Below, one piece after another: positions 33,784 to 42,479 of a DNA stretch of 64,000 bases (position 1 is the first letter of the stretch; each line of letters starts with the position of its first letter). The notes under the pieces were generated by a model that did no database searches, was not told the origin of the DNA, and saw nothing but the letters and a program-made list of their open reading frames with translations. Source of the stretch: Janthinobacterium sp. (GTDB lineage Bacteria > Pseudomonadota > Gammaproteobacteria > Burkholderiales > Burkholderiaceae_D). Made by a program: the position numbers and the translations under genes. The stretch is taken from the NCBI RefSeq assembly GCF_009923995.1, contig NZ_RFSK01000003.1:62001-126000 (forward strand). The letters are read 5' to 3'.

Positions 33784-34143
33784 AAGTACCGTGGACCGCT
33801 GCGGCTGCATGAGGGTACGCAAGGGGCACAGGTGCGCAGGCGCGTGGCCGAGGGGCGCAGCGTGCCGCTGCGGGTGAAGCGGGCAGCAGGCGTCCCGCGC
33901 GGCAAACGGATGGGAGGGCGGTATATGCGCACGACATGGCGGAGGATGATGGCATGCTGGTGCGGCCGCGCGTGGCAGTCCCGGCCGGCGCGCGGGCAGG
34001 CGCATGCGCTGGCGTACAGGCAGGTGCGCAGGCCGCCGTACCGGCGGCCCGGGCAATGCTGGCAATGCCGGCAACCCCGGCGGCAGCTTGCGTTGCCGCG
34101 CCCGACCAGTCGCGCCGGCCCGCCCGCCGGTGGCGCTTCCGCC
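33784..34143 (+). other. Low-complexity stretch between pilY1 and the pilE core
   Basis: About 360 bases that are GC-rich and contain tandem-like units, including GCAATGCTG, GCAATGCCG, GCAACCCCG near 34054-34082. The pilE frame is open through it, which would give a Cys/Arg/Pro-rich leader from an ATG at 33925 (behind GGAGGGCGG) if used. Another frame gives an Ala-rich peptide. I cannot support a separate gene. Confidence 0.45.
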
Positions 34144-34584
34144 ATGCCGGGCTTCAGCCTGATCGAACTGCTGGTCGCGCTGGCCATCGCGGGTCTGCTG
34201 CTGGCGCTGGCCGTGCCCGCCTATCATGGCCATGTCGTGCGGGCCAAGCGGGTGCAGGGCCAGGCAAGCCTGCTGCGGCTGATGCAGCAGCAGGAGCGCT
34301 ATTACTCGCAAAACAACCGGTATCTGGCGTTTTCCGCCGCGTCGGCCCCGCTGCAGGCGCAGCTGTTTCCCTGGTGGTCCGGCGACGGGCCGGCCGCCAG
34401 CGCCTATGAAATCGAGGCGCTGGCCTGTCCGGCGTCGACGATCGGGCAATGCGTGCTGCTGCGCGCCTTGCCGGGCACGCCGAAGGTGGACGTCCGCTTT
34501 CACGATCCCGAGTGCGGCGTCCTGTCCCTGGACAGCACGGGCCAGCGCGGCAGCAGTGGCCCGGCCAGTCATTGCTGGCCCTAG
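34144..34584 (+). CDS. pilE: Type IV minor pilin PilE
   Basis: A pilin whose helix starts MPG then FSLIELLVALAIAGLLLALA, with Phe +1 and Glu +5 after the cleavage glycine, followed by PAYHGHVVRAKRVQGQASLL and QQQERYYSQNNRYLAF, typical of PilE-type minor pilins. The C-terminal half has two cysteine pairs that could form the D-loop. From ATG 34144 it has 146 residues, a normal length, but the leader would be only three residues. From ATG 33925, which has a good ribosome site, the leader would be 76 residues and unlike any standard one. The start is therefore unresolved. Confidence 0.82.
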   Translation: MPGFSLIELLVALAIAGLLLALAVPAYHGHVVRAKRVQGQASLLRLMQQQERYYSQNNRYLAFSAASAPLQAQLFPWWSGDGPAASAYEIEALACPASTIGQCVLLRALPGTPKVDVRFHDPECGVLSLDSTGQRGSSGPASHCWP

Positions 34585-34586
34585 CC

Positions 34587-35237
34587 ATGGACGGCCTGCC
34601 TCCCATCACCAGCGCTGGCATGGGCGCACACGGTGCCGGGTGGCGGCGTGCAAGCGTCCCCTGCCGCGCCCGGCCGCCCCGCCGGCAGCCATGGGGGACG
34701 GGGCTGACCTTGCTGGAAATGCTGGCGGTCCTGGCGATCGCGGCGCTGCTGGTGGCCGCTGCCTTGCCCAGCCTGCAGCAGGTGCTGGCGCGCCAGCAGG
34801 TGCGCGCGGCGGCCACGGACCTGTTTTCCGCCATTGAATTGACGCGGGCGCAGGCGATGGCGCGGGGCCGGCGCGTGCTGCTGGTGCCGGCCGGCCCCGG
34901 CGGCACGGACTGGCGCATGGGCTGGCTGGTCTTCATCGACCGGAATGCCAACCTGGCCTACGATGGCGACGACGAGCTGCTGTTCCGCCAGGGACCGCTG
35001 CCCGCCGGCATCACGGTCCAGTTCGCGTTTTCGTCCGCCACGGCACCGTTGTATATCGCCTACAATGGCGCAGGACGCAGTTGCAGCGCCACCAACAGCC
35101 TGGCGGCGCGCTGGGGCACCTTGAGCCTCGCTTTGGGAAAACAGGTGCGCCATATTAAAATCAATATGCTGGGCAGGGTGCGCGTATGCGACCCGCAGCT
35201 GCAGGCAGCCAATTGCAGCGGCGTGGCCGACGGCTAG
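34587..35237 (+). CDS. fimT: GspH/FimT family pseudopilin
   Basis: A pseudopilin with the helix LTLLEMLAVLAIAALLVAAA after a glycine (Glu at +5), followed by LPSLQQVLARQQVRAAATDL and the family segment AIELTRAQAMARGRRVLL. The C-terminal domain ends with a cysteine pair region near VCDPQLQAANCSG. From ATG 34587, two bases after the pilE stop, the protein has 216 residues and an unusually long 39-residue leader; shorter starts inside this leader are possible. It is the last gene of the minor-pilin cluster. Confidence 0.85.
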   Translation: MDGLPPITSAGMGAHGAGWRRASVPCRARPPRRQPWGTGLTLLEMLAVLAIAALLVAAALPSLQQVLARQQVRAAATDLFSAIELTRAQAMARGRRVLLVPAGPGGTDWRMGWLVFIDRNANLAYDGDDELLFRQGPLPAGITVQFAFSSATAPLYIAYNGAGRSCSATNSLAARWGTLSLALGKQVRHIKINMLGRVRVCDPQLQAANCSGVADG

Positions 35238-35529
35238 GGTGGCCCCGGTGAACCCTGCGTGGCGCTTCGTGCGGGTTGATGTGCATCAAACTGATATGCA
35301 TCAAACCTGTGGCGATGGCGATGGCGATGGCCGCTGCCGCTGCCATGCCGTCCCGGCGCAGGCAGCCGGGCTTTTTTGACGGGCGTCCTGGCCGCACCGG
35401 GCAAGGCCATGGCTTGCCGAGGCGGTGGCCGGCGGCGTCCGCGCGCCGGTTGCGGCGACGCCGGCAGGGATGCGGGACCGGTTGACAGAGCGCGCCGCGC
35501 GAGCCGTGGCGCTGCGCCCGCCATTTTTA

Positions 35530-36657
35530 ATGACTCACCTTCAAGCGATAAAGCCTGTGGAAATACTCAATGATATCGATGGCATGCGCCTGGCGCTGGA
35601 ATGGGCGGCGCGGGGCTTGTACACGACCTCGCCCAATCCCCGCATCGGCTGCGTGATCGTCAGGGATGGCCAGGTGATCGGCGCCGGCGTGACGCAGGCG
35701 GCGGGGCAGGATCATGCCGAAGTGCAGGCGCTGGCGAATGCGGCCGCGCGCGGCAACGACGTGCGCGGCGCCACGGCCTACGTCACCCTGGAGCCGTGCA
35801 ATCACCATGGCCGCACGCCGCCGTGCTCGGATGCGCTCGTGCGCGCGGGGCTGGGCCGCGTCGTGGCCGCCATGACGGACCCGAACCCGCTGGTGGCGGG
35901 GCAGGGGCTGGCCAAGCTGGAAGCGGCCGGCATCGCCGTCACGACGGGCGTGCTGGCGGACGAGGCATATGAAATGAATATCGGCTTCTTTTCGCGCATG
36001 CAGCGCGGCAAGCCGTGGGTGCGCATGAAAACGGCGGCCAGCCTGGACGGCATGACGGCCCTGCACAATGGCCAGAGCCAGTGGATCACGGGGCCGCAGG
36101 CGCGCGCCGACGGCCACGCCTGGCGCGCGCGCGCCTGCGCCATCCTGACGGGCATCGGCACGGTCAAGGCGGACGATCCGCAACTGAACGTGCGCGCCGT
36201 CGAGACACCGCGCCAGCCGCACCGCATCGTCATCGACAGCCGCCTCGACATCAGCCCCGATGCGCGCATCCTGCAAGGGGGCGGCACGTGGATCGTGGCG
36301 GCCGTCGCCAACCCGGAGAAGCAGGCGCAGCTGCAGGCGCTGGGCGCGGAAGTCATCCTGTTGCCGAACGCGGCCGGTAAGGTGGACCTGGCCGCGCTGA
36401 TGCTGGAACTGGGACGCCGGCAAATCAATGAAGTCCACGTCGAGGCCGGCTCCAAGCTGAACGGCTCGCTGATCCGCGAAGGCTGCGTCGATGAATTGCT
36501 CGTGTACCTGGCGCCTACCTTGCTGGGCGACGCGCAAGGCATGTTTGCCTTGCCGGCATTGACGGATCTCAAGCAGCAGCGGACTTTGCAATTTCACCAG
36601 GTTCAGCAAGTGGGCGAAGATTTGCGTATCCTTGCAAGATTCGCCCAGCGCAATTAA
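35530..36657 (+). CDS. ribD: Bifunctional riboflavin biosynthesis protein RibD
   Basis: A 375-residue enzyme for the second and third steps of riboflavin synthesis. The N-terminal deaminase domain has the zinc motif HAE at 62-64 with Cys90 and Cys99 in PCNHHGRTPPC; the C-terminal reductase domain (about 155-370) has MKTAASLDGMTAL and HVEAGSKLNGSLI. The ATG at 35530 lacks a clear ribosome site and a later ATG at 35584 (MRLALEWAARG) is also possible. The 292 bases after fimT contain only a TTGATG/CATCAA palindrome and low-complexity GCGATG repeats; no FMN riboswitch is seen. Confidence 0.95.
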   Translation: MTHLQAIKPVEILNDIDGMRLALEWAARGLYTTSPNPRIGCVIVRDGQVIGAGVTQAAGQDHAEVQALANAAARGNDVRGATAYVTLEPCNHHGRTPPCSDALVRAGLGRVVAAMTDPNPLVAGQGLAKLEAAGIAVTTGVLADEAYEMNIGFFSRMQRGKPWVRMKTAASLDGMTALHNGQSQWITGPQARADGHAWRARACAILTGIGTVKADDPQLNVRAVETPRQPHRIVIDSRLDISPDARILQGGGTWIVAAVANPEKQAQLQALGAEVILLPNAAGKVDLAALMLELGRRQINEVHVEAGSKLNGSLIREGCVDELLVYLAPTLLGDAQGMFALPALTDLKQQRTLQFHQVQQVGEDLRILARFAQRN

Positions 36658-36658
36658 A

Positions 36659-36802
36659 ACGCCTAACAAAACCGTAGCGAGCGGAAGGAAGGCCCGGCGC
36701 CCCCCTTGGCCCGAGCAGCGCAGCAGTACGGAGTACGGGGTCGCCGCGGCAGTGAGCATCGCCGGCCGCAAATGACGGCGCACAGCAGGTTTTGACAGGC
36801 GT
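36659..36802 (+). repeat. Dispersed ~120-nt palindromic element, copy B
   Basis: Terminal inverted repeats of 15 bases (ACGCCTAACAAAACC and GGTTTTGACAGGCGT, 13 of 15 pairing). Inside are CGTAGCGAGCGGAAGG, the small GTAC-GGA-GTAC palindrome and GCGCACAGCAGG. It lies between ribD and ribE, ending 36 bases before the ribE start. It is longer and more diverged than copies A, C and D. Confidence 0.8.
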
Positions 36803-36838
36803 TTTTACTACTTTCATAATTTTTATAAGGTTAGCTCC

Positions 36839-37477
36839 ATGTTTACAGGAATTGTTGCCGCCATTGGCAAAATTGAAACCGTGCAGCCGCTCGACGGCGG
36901 CCTCGACGCAGGCGTGCGCCTGACCATCCATGCGGGCGGCTTGCCGCTGGCCGATGTGGCCCTGGGCGATTCGATCGCCATCAATGGCGCCTGCATGACG
37001 GTGGTGGAAAAGTCGGACACGGGCTTTGCCGTCGATGTCTCGCGCGAAAGCCTCAATTGCACCGTGGGCCTCGACACGCCCACGGAAGTGAACCTGGAAA
37101 AAGCCCTGACCCTGGCCGAGCGCCTGGGCGGCCACCTCGTGTCGGGCCACGTCGACGGCCTGGGCATCGTGCGCAAGTTCGAAGCCGTGGGCGAATCGTG
37201 GGAACTGGTCATCGAAGCGCCGCACGCGCTGGCGAAATACCTGGCCTTCAAGGGTTCCGTCGTCGTCAATGGCGTGTCGCTGACCGTCAACCGCGTGGAA
37301 GACCTGGGTGCGGGCGCCATCGATGGCTGCCGCTTCTCGATCAACCTGATCCCGCACACGATCGCCATGACGACCCTGAAGCACCTGACGGTCGGTGGCA
37401 AGGTCAACCTGGAGATCGACCTGATCGCCCGCTATGTCGAGCGCATGCTGTCGCTCGACAGCAAGGCTGCCGCCTAA
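36839..37477 (+). CDS. ribE: Riboflavin synthase, alpha chain
   Basis: A 212-residue enzyme that dismutates two 6,7-dimethyl-8-ribityllumazine molecules to riboflavin. It has the invariant N-terminus MFTGIV and two tandem lumazine-binding domains (about 1-96 and 97-195), each with a GDSIAINGACMTV-like or GSVVVNGVSLTVN-like strand pattern. It is in the classical order after ribD. A palindromic element fills most of the space upstream. Confidence 0.97.
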   Translation: MFTGIVAAIGKIETVQPLDGGLDAGVRLTIHAGGLPLADVALGDSIAINGACMTVVEKSDTGFAVDVSRESLNCTVGLDTPTEVNLEKALTLAERLGGHLVSGHVDGLGIVRKFEAVGESWELVIEAPHALAKYLAFKGSVVVNGVSLTVNRVEDLGAGAIDGCRFSINLIPHTIAMTTLKHLTVGGKVNLEIDLIARYVERMLSLDSKAAA

Positions 37478-37634
37478 GACGCGCTTGCCGCACCCCGCCG
37501 GACCGCCCCGCATGCGCATGCGGCGGGCGCTCCGGCGCATTCCGTCCCGATCGTGACGAGTCGCCAGATTCCAAGCGTGTGTTGCTTTTCCCCGGGACGC
37601 GCATACTATGAGTTTTCCGCAGTGGAGGAAAACC

Positions 37635-39029
37635 ATGGAGCCGATTTCGCGCGCCACCTTGCCCAATGTCATACCGGCCACGCCCCGCGTGGGCGAAACG
37701 GCGCCGCTGTCGCCAGCCGCGCCCGTACCCGCTGCCGGTGCCGCGGCTGCCATTCCCCTGCTGTCGTCGACCCAGGTCGACCTCTCCCCGCTGGGCCAGT
37801 TTTTGTCCGGCGTGGCCCTGTCGCGCCGGCAACTGCTCGCCTTGCAGGGCGCCACGGAGCAGGCTGGCGCGGCCGCTGTCCCCGTGAATGTCCATGACGA
37901 CTTGCTGGCGCTGGCGCGGCAGCTGACGGCATCGTTCGCCCAGCTGCAAACGAGCGGCATCGATGCCAGCCAGCTGGCGTCGGCGGGCGACACGCCGGGC
38001 AGCCTGGCGCAGCGCTACGACCTGTTGTCGGGCGACGGCACGACGGGCGCGGCGGCCGCACTGGCGCAGGACGGCAGCCTGCTGACGCAGGCGGGACTGG
38101 CCCGCATCGGCGTCGACTTGCGCAACGAGGACGTGGATGCCGCCACCTTGCAGGCGGCATATGCGGCCGACAGCGCTGCTACCCTGGATGCCTTGCAGCA
38201 GGGAACGGACGTGCTGGTGCAGGTGGGGGCCGTGCTGGCCCGGCAGCAAGGCGTGCCGGTGGCGGCCGCTGTCGAAGCGGACCTGGCCGGCGGGACTGTC
38301 CCTGCTGCTGCCGCGCTGGCAGGGCAGGTGGCGGCCGTGGCGCAAGGGGAGCCGCCGCAAACGGCGGCTATTGCACAGAGGCAACTCGAACTGCAGCAGC
38401 AACTGGAAGCGGAAGAGCTGAACCTGGACTTGCAGGGGCTGCGGCCCCAGGCGCCGGCACGGCAGGCGGCCGATGCGCCGGAGTCGCTGCAGGCGCAGCA
38501 GGCGGACAGCCAGCGCGCGGATGCCCTGCGCCAGGGCAGTGCCGCCCTCGATGCGGACCTGCAGGCCCGGCAGCAGGAAGCGGCGCGGGTGGAAGAGTTG
38601 CGGCAAGGACAAGTGCAGCAGATGAGCTTGCAGCAGCAGGCGCAGGCGGCCGCAGATGATGCGGCACGGGCGCAACTGGCGGCCAGCGACGCGCAACTGG
38701 CGGCCCAGGCGGCGGCCGACCGGGCGCAATCCTTGGCACGCGCAGCGCAGGTGCAGGCCGATGCGGGCGTGGCGGACACTGCGCAAGCCCAGCTGGCGCA
38801 GCAAAATGCGCAGGCGCAAGAACTGGCCGCGCAAAACGCGGGCCAGGCCGTGCCGCCGCCGTCGTCGCAAGACCCGTCCGTGGCGGCCGCCATCGCCGCC
38901 TATAACCTGAACAATGCAGCCCTGAATCCCGGCCTGATGAACCGCCCCCTGCCGGCCAGCGCCTCGCAAGCGCCCCTGGTGGCGCCCGTCGCGCCGGTGG
39001 AACCCGTCAAGCCCGTGCCGAAGATCTAG
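37635..39029 (+). CDS. Ala/Gln-rich coiled-coil protein, function unknown
   Basis: A 464-residue protein with GGAGGAAAA six bases before the ATG at 37635, which argues that it is expressed. No signal peptide or membrane helix is seen. Residues about 90-230 form Ala/Leu-rich helices; about 250-410 is a long Gln/Ala/Leu/Arg coiled coil (units such as QLELQQQLEAEELNLDLQGL and ARAQLAASDAQLAAQAAADR); the ends are Pro/Ala/Val-rich and disordered-looking. I find no cysteine or tryptophan. I recognise no family. It interrupts the riboflavin genes but shares no obvious function with them. Confidence 0.75.
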   Translation: MEPISRATLPNVIPATPRVGETAPLSPAAPVPAAGAAAAIPLLSSTQVDLSPLGQFLSGVALSRRQLLALQGATEQAGAAAVPVNVHDDLLALARQLTASFAQLQTSGIDASQLASAGDTPGSLAQRYDLLSGDGTTGAAAALAQDGSLLTQAGLARIGVDLRNEDVDAATLQAAYAADSAATLDALQQGTDVLVQVGAVLARQQGVPVAAAVEADLAGGTVPAAAALAGQVAAVAQGEPPQTAAIAQRQLELQQQLEAEELNLDLQGLRPQAPARQAADAPESLQAQQADSQRADALRQGSAALDADLQARQQEAARVEELRQGQVQQMSLQQQAQAAADDAARAQLAASDAQLAAQAAADRAQSLARAAQVQADAGVADTAQAQLAQQNAQAQELAAQNAGQAVPPPSSQDPSVAAAIAAYNLNNAALNPGLMNRPLPASASQAPLVAPVAPVEPVKPVPKI

Positions 39030-39208
39030 AACGCTGGGCATAAGCTGCCGCGCGCCGCCACGGGCTGCCAGCCATCGTCACTGCCCCGGCATGCCTTGGC
39101 GTGCCTGTGCCAGGTCCGGTTTCCCGGCCAGCGGCGGTGCCGGGCCCGCCAGGGCCGGCCCTGCCACGGGCGGCATGCCCGCCGGCACAGGCCGGTGGCG
39201 GGGGACCG

Positions 39209-39634
39209 TCACGGCAGCAGGGTGGCGTCCAGCGTGATATTTGCTTTCAGTAATTTCGACACGGGGCAGCCGGCCTTGGCCTTGCCCGTGAGTTCCTCGA
39301 ACTTCGCCTGGTCGGCGCCGGGAATCTTCGCCTTCAGGGTCAGGTGGACGGCCGTGATGGCGAAACCGTCATCGACCTTGTCGAGGGTCACGTCGGCCGT
39401 CGTTTCCATCTTTTCCGCCGTCAGGCCCGCTTCGCCGAGGATCAGCGACAGGGCCATGGTGAAGCAGCCCGCGTGGGCAGCGCCGATCAGTTCCTCGGGA
39501 TTGGTGCCCGGCTTGCCTTCGAAGCGGCTGGCAAAGCCGTAGGGATACTCCTGCAAGGCGCCGCTGCGCGTGCTGATGGCGCCCTTGCCATCCTTGATGC
39601 CGCCTGACCAGATGGCCGATCCGTTGGTTTTCAT
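39209..39634 (-). CDS. osmC: OsmC-family peroxiredoxin
   Basis: A 141-residue protein with the two reactive cysteines of the family, Cys57 in GAAHAGCFTM and Cys123 in KAGCPVSKLL. The GSAIWSGGIKDGKG start is that of OsmC rather than Ohr. OsmC proteins reduce organic hydroperoxides in the cytoplasm and are often induced by osmotic or stationary-phase stress. It is on the opposite strand from the rib genes and probably has its own promoter in the 463 bases upstream. Confidence 0.92.
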   Translation of the reverse strand: MKTNGSAIWSGGIKDGKGAISTRSGALQEYPYGFASRFEGKPGTNPEELIGAAHAGCFTMALSLILGEAGLTAEKMETTADVTLDKVDDGFAITAVHLTLKAKIPGADQAKFEELTGKAKAGCPVSKLLKANITLDATLLP

Positions 39635-39962
39635 GCTGCCGCTCCTGTATGGGGATAGTGCGAAACATAAGAAAACGCCCGCTGCGGCGGGAACCGCGGG
39701 GCGCGGAGAATGACTCTGTGTGCTGCCCCGCCCATCTTATGCTCTTCGCAAGGCGGGCGGCGCGCGTTTTGCCGCTGCCGTTTGCGCTGGATCGAGGAAT
39801 CGGCGTTTTGTGGCCCGGGGGCGGTGTCTGTGTGGCGGCGCTGTCTTATTTCAGGTCTGCAAGCGCTAAATCCTTTAAAATAGCAGGTTATAAGAAAATT
39901 CCCGGAAATTCGCGGAATATTCGCACGCGATGTTTCAGTTTCAGTTTTTAGTTTCATTAACA
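39635..39962. other. Intergenic region between osmC and ribB
   Basis: No gene seen. It holds the promoter side of osmC (minus strand) and, from about 39840 to 39960, an AT-richer stretch likely to carry the ribB promoter, followed by palindromic element copy C. I looked for the conserved segments of an FMN riboswitch, which often precedes ribB in proteobacteria, and do not find them. Confidence 0.5.
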
Positions 39963-40081
39963 ACGCCCGGCAACACCGTCGCGAGCGGCAGGGGGGAGGT
40001 GGCTGAGAAGCGCAAGCGTACGCAGGTACGGTGCGCATCGCACGCCGCCTGTCCCGACGCGCAGCAGCTTGTGCCAGGCGT
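39963..40081 (+). repeat. Dispersed ~120-nt palindromic element, copy C
   Basis: Ends ACGCCCGGCA and TGCCAGGCGT are inverted (9 of 10 pairing). Inside: CCGTCGCGAGCGGCAGG, GAGAAGCGCAAGCGTACG-CAGGTACGGTGCGCATCGCA, and GACGCGCAGCAG, in the same order as copies A and D. The element ends 16 bases before the ribB start codon, so it must be in the ribB leader or overlap its promoter. Confidence 0.85.
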
Positions 40082-40097
40082 CCTCAGAGGATGAATA

Positions 40098-41219
40098 ATG
40101 TCAATATCCAGCACCGAAGAGATCGTCGCTGAACTGCGCGCCGGCCGCATGGTGATACTGGTCGATGAAGAAGACCGGGAAAATGAAGGCGATCTGGTGC
40201 TTGCCGCCGATTTCGTGACGCCGGAAGCCATCAATTTCATGATCACGCATGCGCGTGGCCTGGTCTGCCTGACCCTGACGGAAGAGCGTTGCGACGAGCT
40301 GAACCTGTCGATGATGACGTCGCGCAACGGCACGGCCTATGGCACCAACTTCACCGTCTCCATCGAAGCGGCCGAAGGCGTGACGACGGGCATTTCCGCC
40401 GCCGACCGCGCCAAGACCATCCAGGTGGCCGTGGCCAAGGGCACGCAGCCCAGCGATATCGTCCAGCCCGGCCATATCTTCCCCCTGAAAGCGCAAAAGG
40501 GCGGCGTGCTGATGCGCGCAGGCCATACGGAAGCCGGCTGCGACCTGACGGCCATGGCCGGCTTGACGCCCGCGTCCGTGATTTGCGAAATCATGAAGGA
40601 TGACGGCACCATGGCGCGCCTGCCGGACTTGCTGGTGTTTGCTGAGCAGCATGGACTGAAGATCGGCACGATTGCCGACCTGATCCATTACCGCAGCCAG
40701 ACGGAGTCCCTGGTCGAGCGCGTTGCAGAACGTACCCTGCACACGGCGCACGGCGAATTCCGCCTGATCGCCTTCCGCGACAAGCCCAGTGCGTCGGCCC
40801 ACCTGGCCCTCGTGCATGGCGACCTGGCTCCCGGCCTGGAAGCGCTGGTGCGCGTGCACCAGCCCGTTTCCCTGCTGGACGTGCTGGAAAGCGAAGCGAC
40901 CACCCACTCGTGGACGGTGGCCGCCTCGATGGCCGCCATCAAGCAGGCCGAGCGCGGCGTGATGGTCTTGCTGAACTGTGGCGAGACGTCGAGCGAGCTG
41001 TTTGCCCAGTTCGCCGCGCTGGACACGCCGCAAGCCAAGCCGAAAGGCCGCGCCGCCAGCATGGACCTGCGCAGCTACGGCATCGGCGCGCAAATCCTGC
41101 GCGACCTGGGCGTAAGCAAGATGCAATTGCTGGCCAGCCCGCGCAAGATGCCGTCGATGGTCGGTTTCGACCTGGAAGTCACGGGTTTTCAGTGCCATCC
41201 GGGCCAGACGCCTGACTAA
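40098..41219 (+). CDS. ribB: 3,4-dihydroxy-2-butanone-4-phosphate synthase with degenerate GTP cyclohydrolase II domain
   Basis: A 373-residue RibBA-like protein. The N-terminal domain (about 1-205) has the full DHBP synthase signature: [29 protein letters not shown], and [16 protein letters not shown]. The C-terminal domain (about 210-373) is related to GTP cyclohydrolase II but lacks the zinc-binding cysteine cluster (normally C-x10-C-x-C in a CLTGD...RCDCG context); the equivalent region reads [20 protein letters not shown]. Proteins of this RibBX kind are known to make only DHBP, so a separate RibA is expected. AGAGGATGAATA precedes the ATG. Its final codons lie inside palindromic element D. 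Confidence 0.94.
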   Translation: MSISSTEEIVAELRAGRMVILVDEEDRENEGDLVLAADFVTPEAINFMITHARGLVCLTLTEERCDELNLSMMTSRNGTAYGTNFTVSIEAAEGVTTGISAADRAKTIQVAVAKGTQPSDIVQPGHIFPLKAQKGGVLMRAGHTEAGCDLTAMAGLTPASVICEIMKDDGTMARLPDLLVFAEQHGLKIGTIADLIHYRSQTESLVERVAERTLHTAHGEFRLIAFRDKPSASAHLALVHGDLAPGLEALVRVHQPVSLLDVLESEATTHSWTVAASMAAIKQAERGVMVLLNCGETSSELFAQFAALDTPQAKPKGRAASMDLRSYGIGAQILRDLGVSKMQLLASPRKMPSMVGFDLEVTGFQCHPGQTPD

Positions 41220-41325
41220 ATCTACTGCGCGTCGCGATTTGCGGCCTGTGATGCTCACTGTACCTTCGTACAGTTGCGCTTCTCGACCACAACTCACTGC
41301 CGCTCGCTACGATTTTGTCAGGCGT
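41208..41325 (-). repeat. Dispersed ~120-nt palindromic element, copy D (inverted)
   Basis: Terminal inverted repeats ACGCCTGACTAAATC and GATTTTGTCAGGCGT pair at 14 of 15 positions. Read on the minus strand it contains CGTAGCGAGCGGCAG, GAGAAGCGCAACTGTACG-AAGGTACAGTGAGCATCACAGGCCGC, and GACGCGCAGTAG. The central CTGTAC-CTTC-GTACAG is a hairpin. Its left end overlaps the last four codons of ribB, including the TAA, and its right end is 66 bases before ribH. Confidence 0.88.
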
Positions 41326-41391
41326 CAACGTAGAGTAAACGATGGCGGCATGTGCGTGCCGCCCTGAACCACCAGATTAAAGAGGCATATG

Positions 41392-41874
41392 ATGAGCGTA
41401 GGAACGTATGAAACCAATTTTGCCGGCGAAGGTTTGCGCGTCGGTATCGTCCAGGCACGATTCAATGAAATCGTCGGTGGTGGCTTGCTGTCGGCATGCC
41501 TGGAAGAGTTGAGCAAGCTGGGCGTGGCCGATGAAGATATCCTGCACGTGACCGTGCCGGGCGCCCTGGAAATCCCACTGATTCTGCAAAAAATGGCGGA
41601 AACCGAGCAATTCGACGCCCTGATCGCACTGGGCGCCGTGATTCGCGGTGAAACCTACCACTTCGAGCTGGTATCGAACGAATCGGGCGCGGGCATCACG
41701 CGCGTCGGTCTCGATTACGGCATCCCCGTCGCCAACGCCGTGTTGACGACTGAAAACGACGAGCAGGCGGAAGTGCGCATGCTCGTCAAGGGAGCCGAAG
41801 CGGCACGCGTGGCAGTGGAAATGGCCAATCTGGCGCAAGCGCTGGAAGAGTTGCAAGACACAGACGAGGATTGA
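41392..41874 (+). CDS. ribH: 6,7-dimethyl-8-ribityllumazine synthase
   Basis: A 160-residue enzyme that condenses DHBP with 5-amino-6-ribitylaminouracil. Motifs: [13 protein letters not shown] at the N-terminus, [12 protein letters not shown] and [14 protein letters not shown], with the catalytic histidine in YHFE. An Asp/Glu-rich tail follows. Two ATGs (41389, 41392) are available; the second has better spacing from AGAGG. It is followed after 91 bases by nusB. Confidence 0.96.
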   Translation: MSVGTYETNFAGEGLRVGIVQARFNEIVGGGLLSACLEELSKLGVADEDILHVTVPGALEIPLILQKMAETEQFDALIALGAVIRGETYHFELVSNESGAGITRVGLDYGIPVANAVLTTENDEQAEVRMLVKGAEAARVAVEMANLAQALEELQDTDED

Positions 41875-41965
41875 TCGTGCTTGCGCCGCAGTGTGCTGCC
41901 TGGCAGCGCGCCGCGGTATTCGTCACTATTTGCAGTAAATACGTATTTAAGAACAGGTAACAATC

Positions 41966-42436
41966 ATGACTGAGAAAAATTTGCTCGCCAATCCCAGCAA
42001 GAACCGCACGCCGCGTCACCGCGCGCGCGAGTTTGCGCTGCAGGGCTTGTACCAGTGGCTGCTGAACAATGAAGACGCGACCACCGTCGTGAACAATATT
42101 CGCGCCGCGCATGGCTTCGACAAGGCCGATGGCGATCATTTCACGGTGCTGCTGTACGGCGCCATCAAGGACTCGCTGGCGCTGCGCGACAGCATGGCTC
42201 CCTTGATCGACCGCAATATCGCGGAACTGTCGCCCATCGAACACGGCATCCTGCTGATCGGCGCATTCGAGCTGAAGAACAACATGGAAATCCCGTACCG
42301 CGTCGTCATCAACGAAGCGGTCGAGCTGGCCAAGTCGTTCGGCGGCATCGATGGCCACAAGTACGTGAATGGCGTGCTGGACAAGCTGGCAGTGAAATTC
42401 CGCGAGGAAGAAGTCAACGCCAGCAAGCGCAAGTAA
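41966..42436 (+). CDS. nusB: Transcription antitermination protein NusB
   Basis: A 156-residue all-helical RNA-binding protein that works with NusE (S10) at boxA in rRNA antitermination. The RHRAREFALQGLYQW start, IDRNIAELSPIEHGILLIGA and EIPYRVVINEAVELAKSFGG segments are family hallmarks. ribH-nusB is a widely conserved pair. An intrinsic terminator follows 44 bases after the stop. Confidence 0.97.
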   Translation: MTEKNLLANPSKNRTPRHRAREFALQGLYQWLLNNEDATTVVNNIRAAHGFDKADGDHFTVLLYGAIKDSLALRDSMAPLIDRNIAELSPIEHGILLIGAFELKNNMEIPYRVVINEAVELAKSFGGIDGHKYVNGVLDKLAVKFREEEVNASKRK

Positions 42437-42479
42437 GATAGCAGCTTATCCTGCGGCGCAGGCCGCAATGGATGTAAAA

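Noticed and set aside
33936-34409. An Ala/Pro-rich plus-strand frame over the start of pilE
   Set aside because: It continues out of frame through the conserved pilin helix, which is clearly coded in another frame; kept only as a hint that the pilE start may have shifted.
29884-34572. A 1562-codon open frame on the minus strand opposite pilY1
   Set aside because: Its product is Arg/His/Gln/Ala-rich without domains, and it lies wholly antisense to a well-supported pilus cluster; such frames arise from strong G/C third-position bias.
39635-40097. Possible FMN riboswitch upstream of ribB
   Set aside because: The conserved RFN segments are not present; the structured sequence here is palindromic element copy C.
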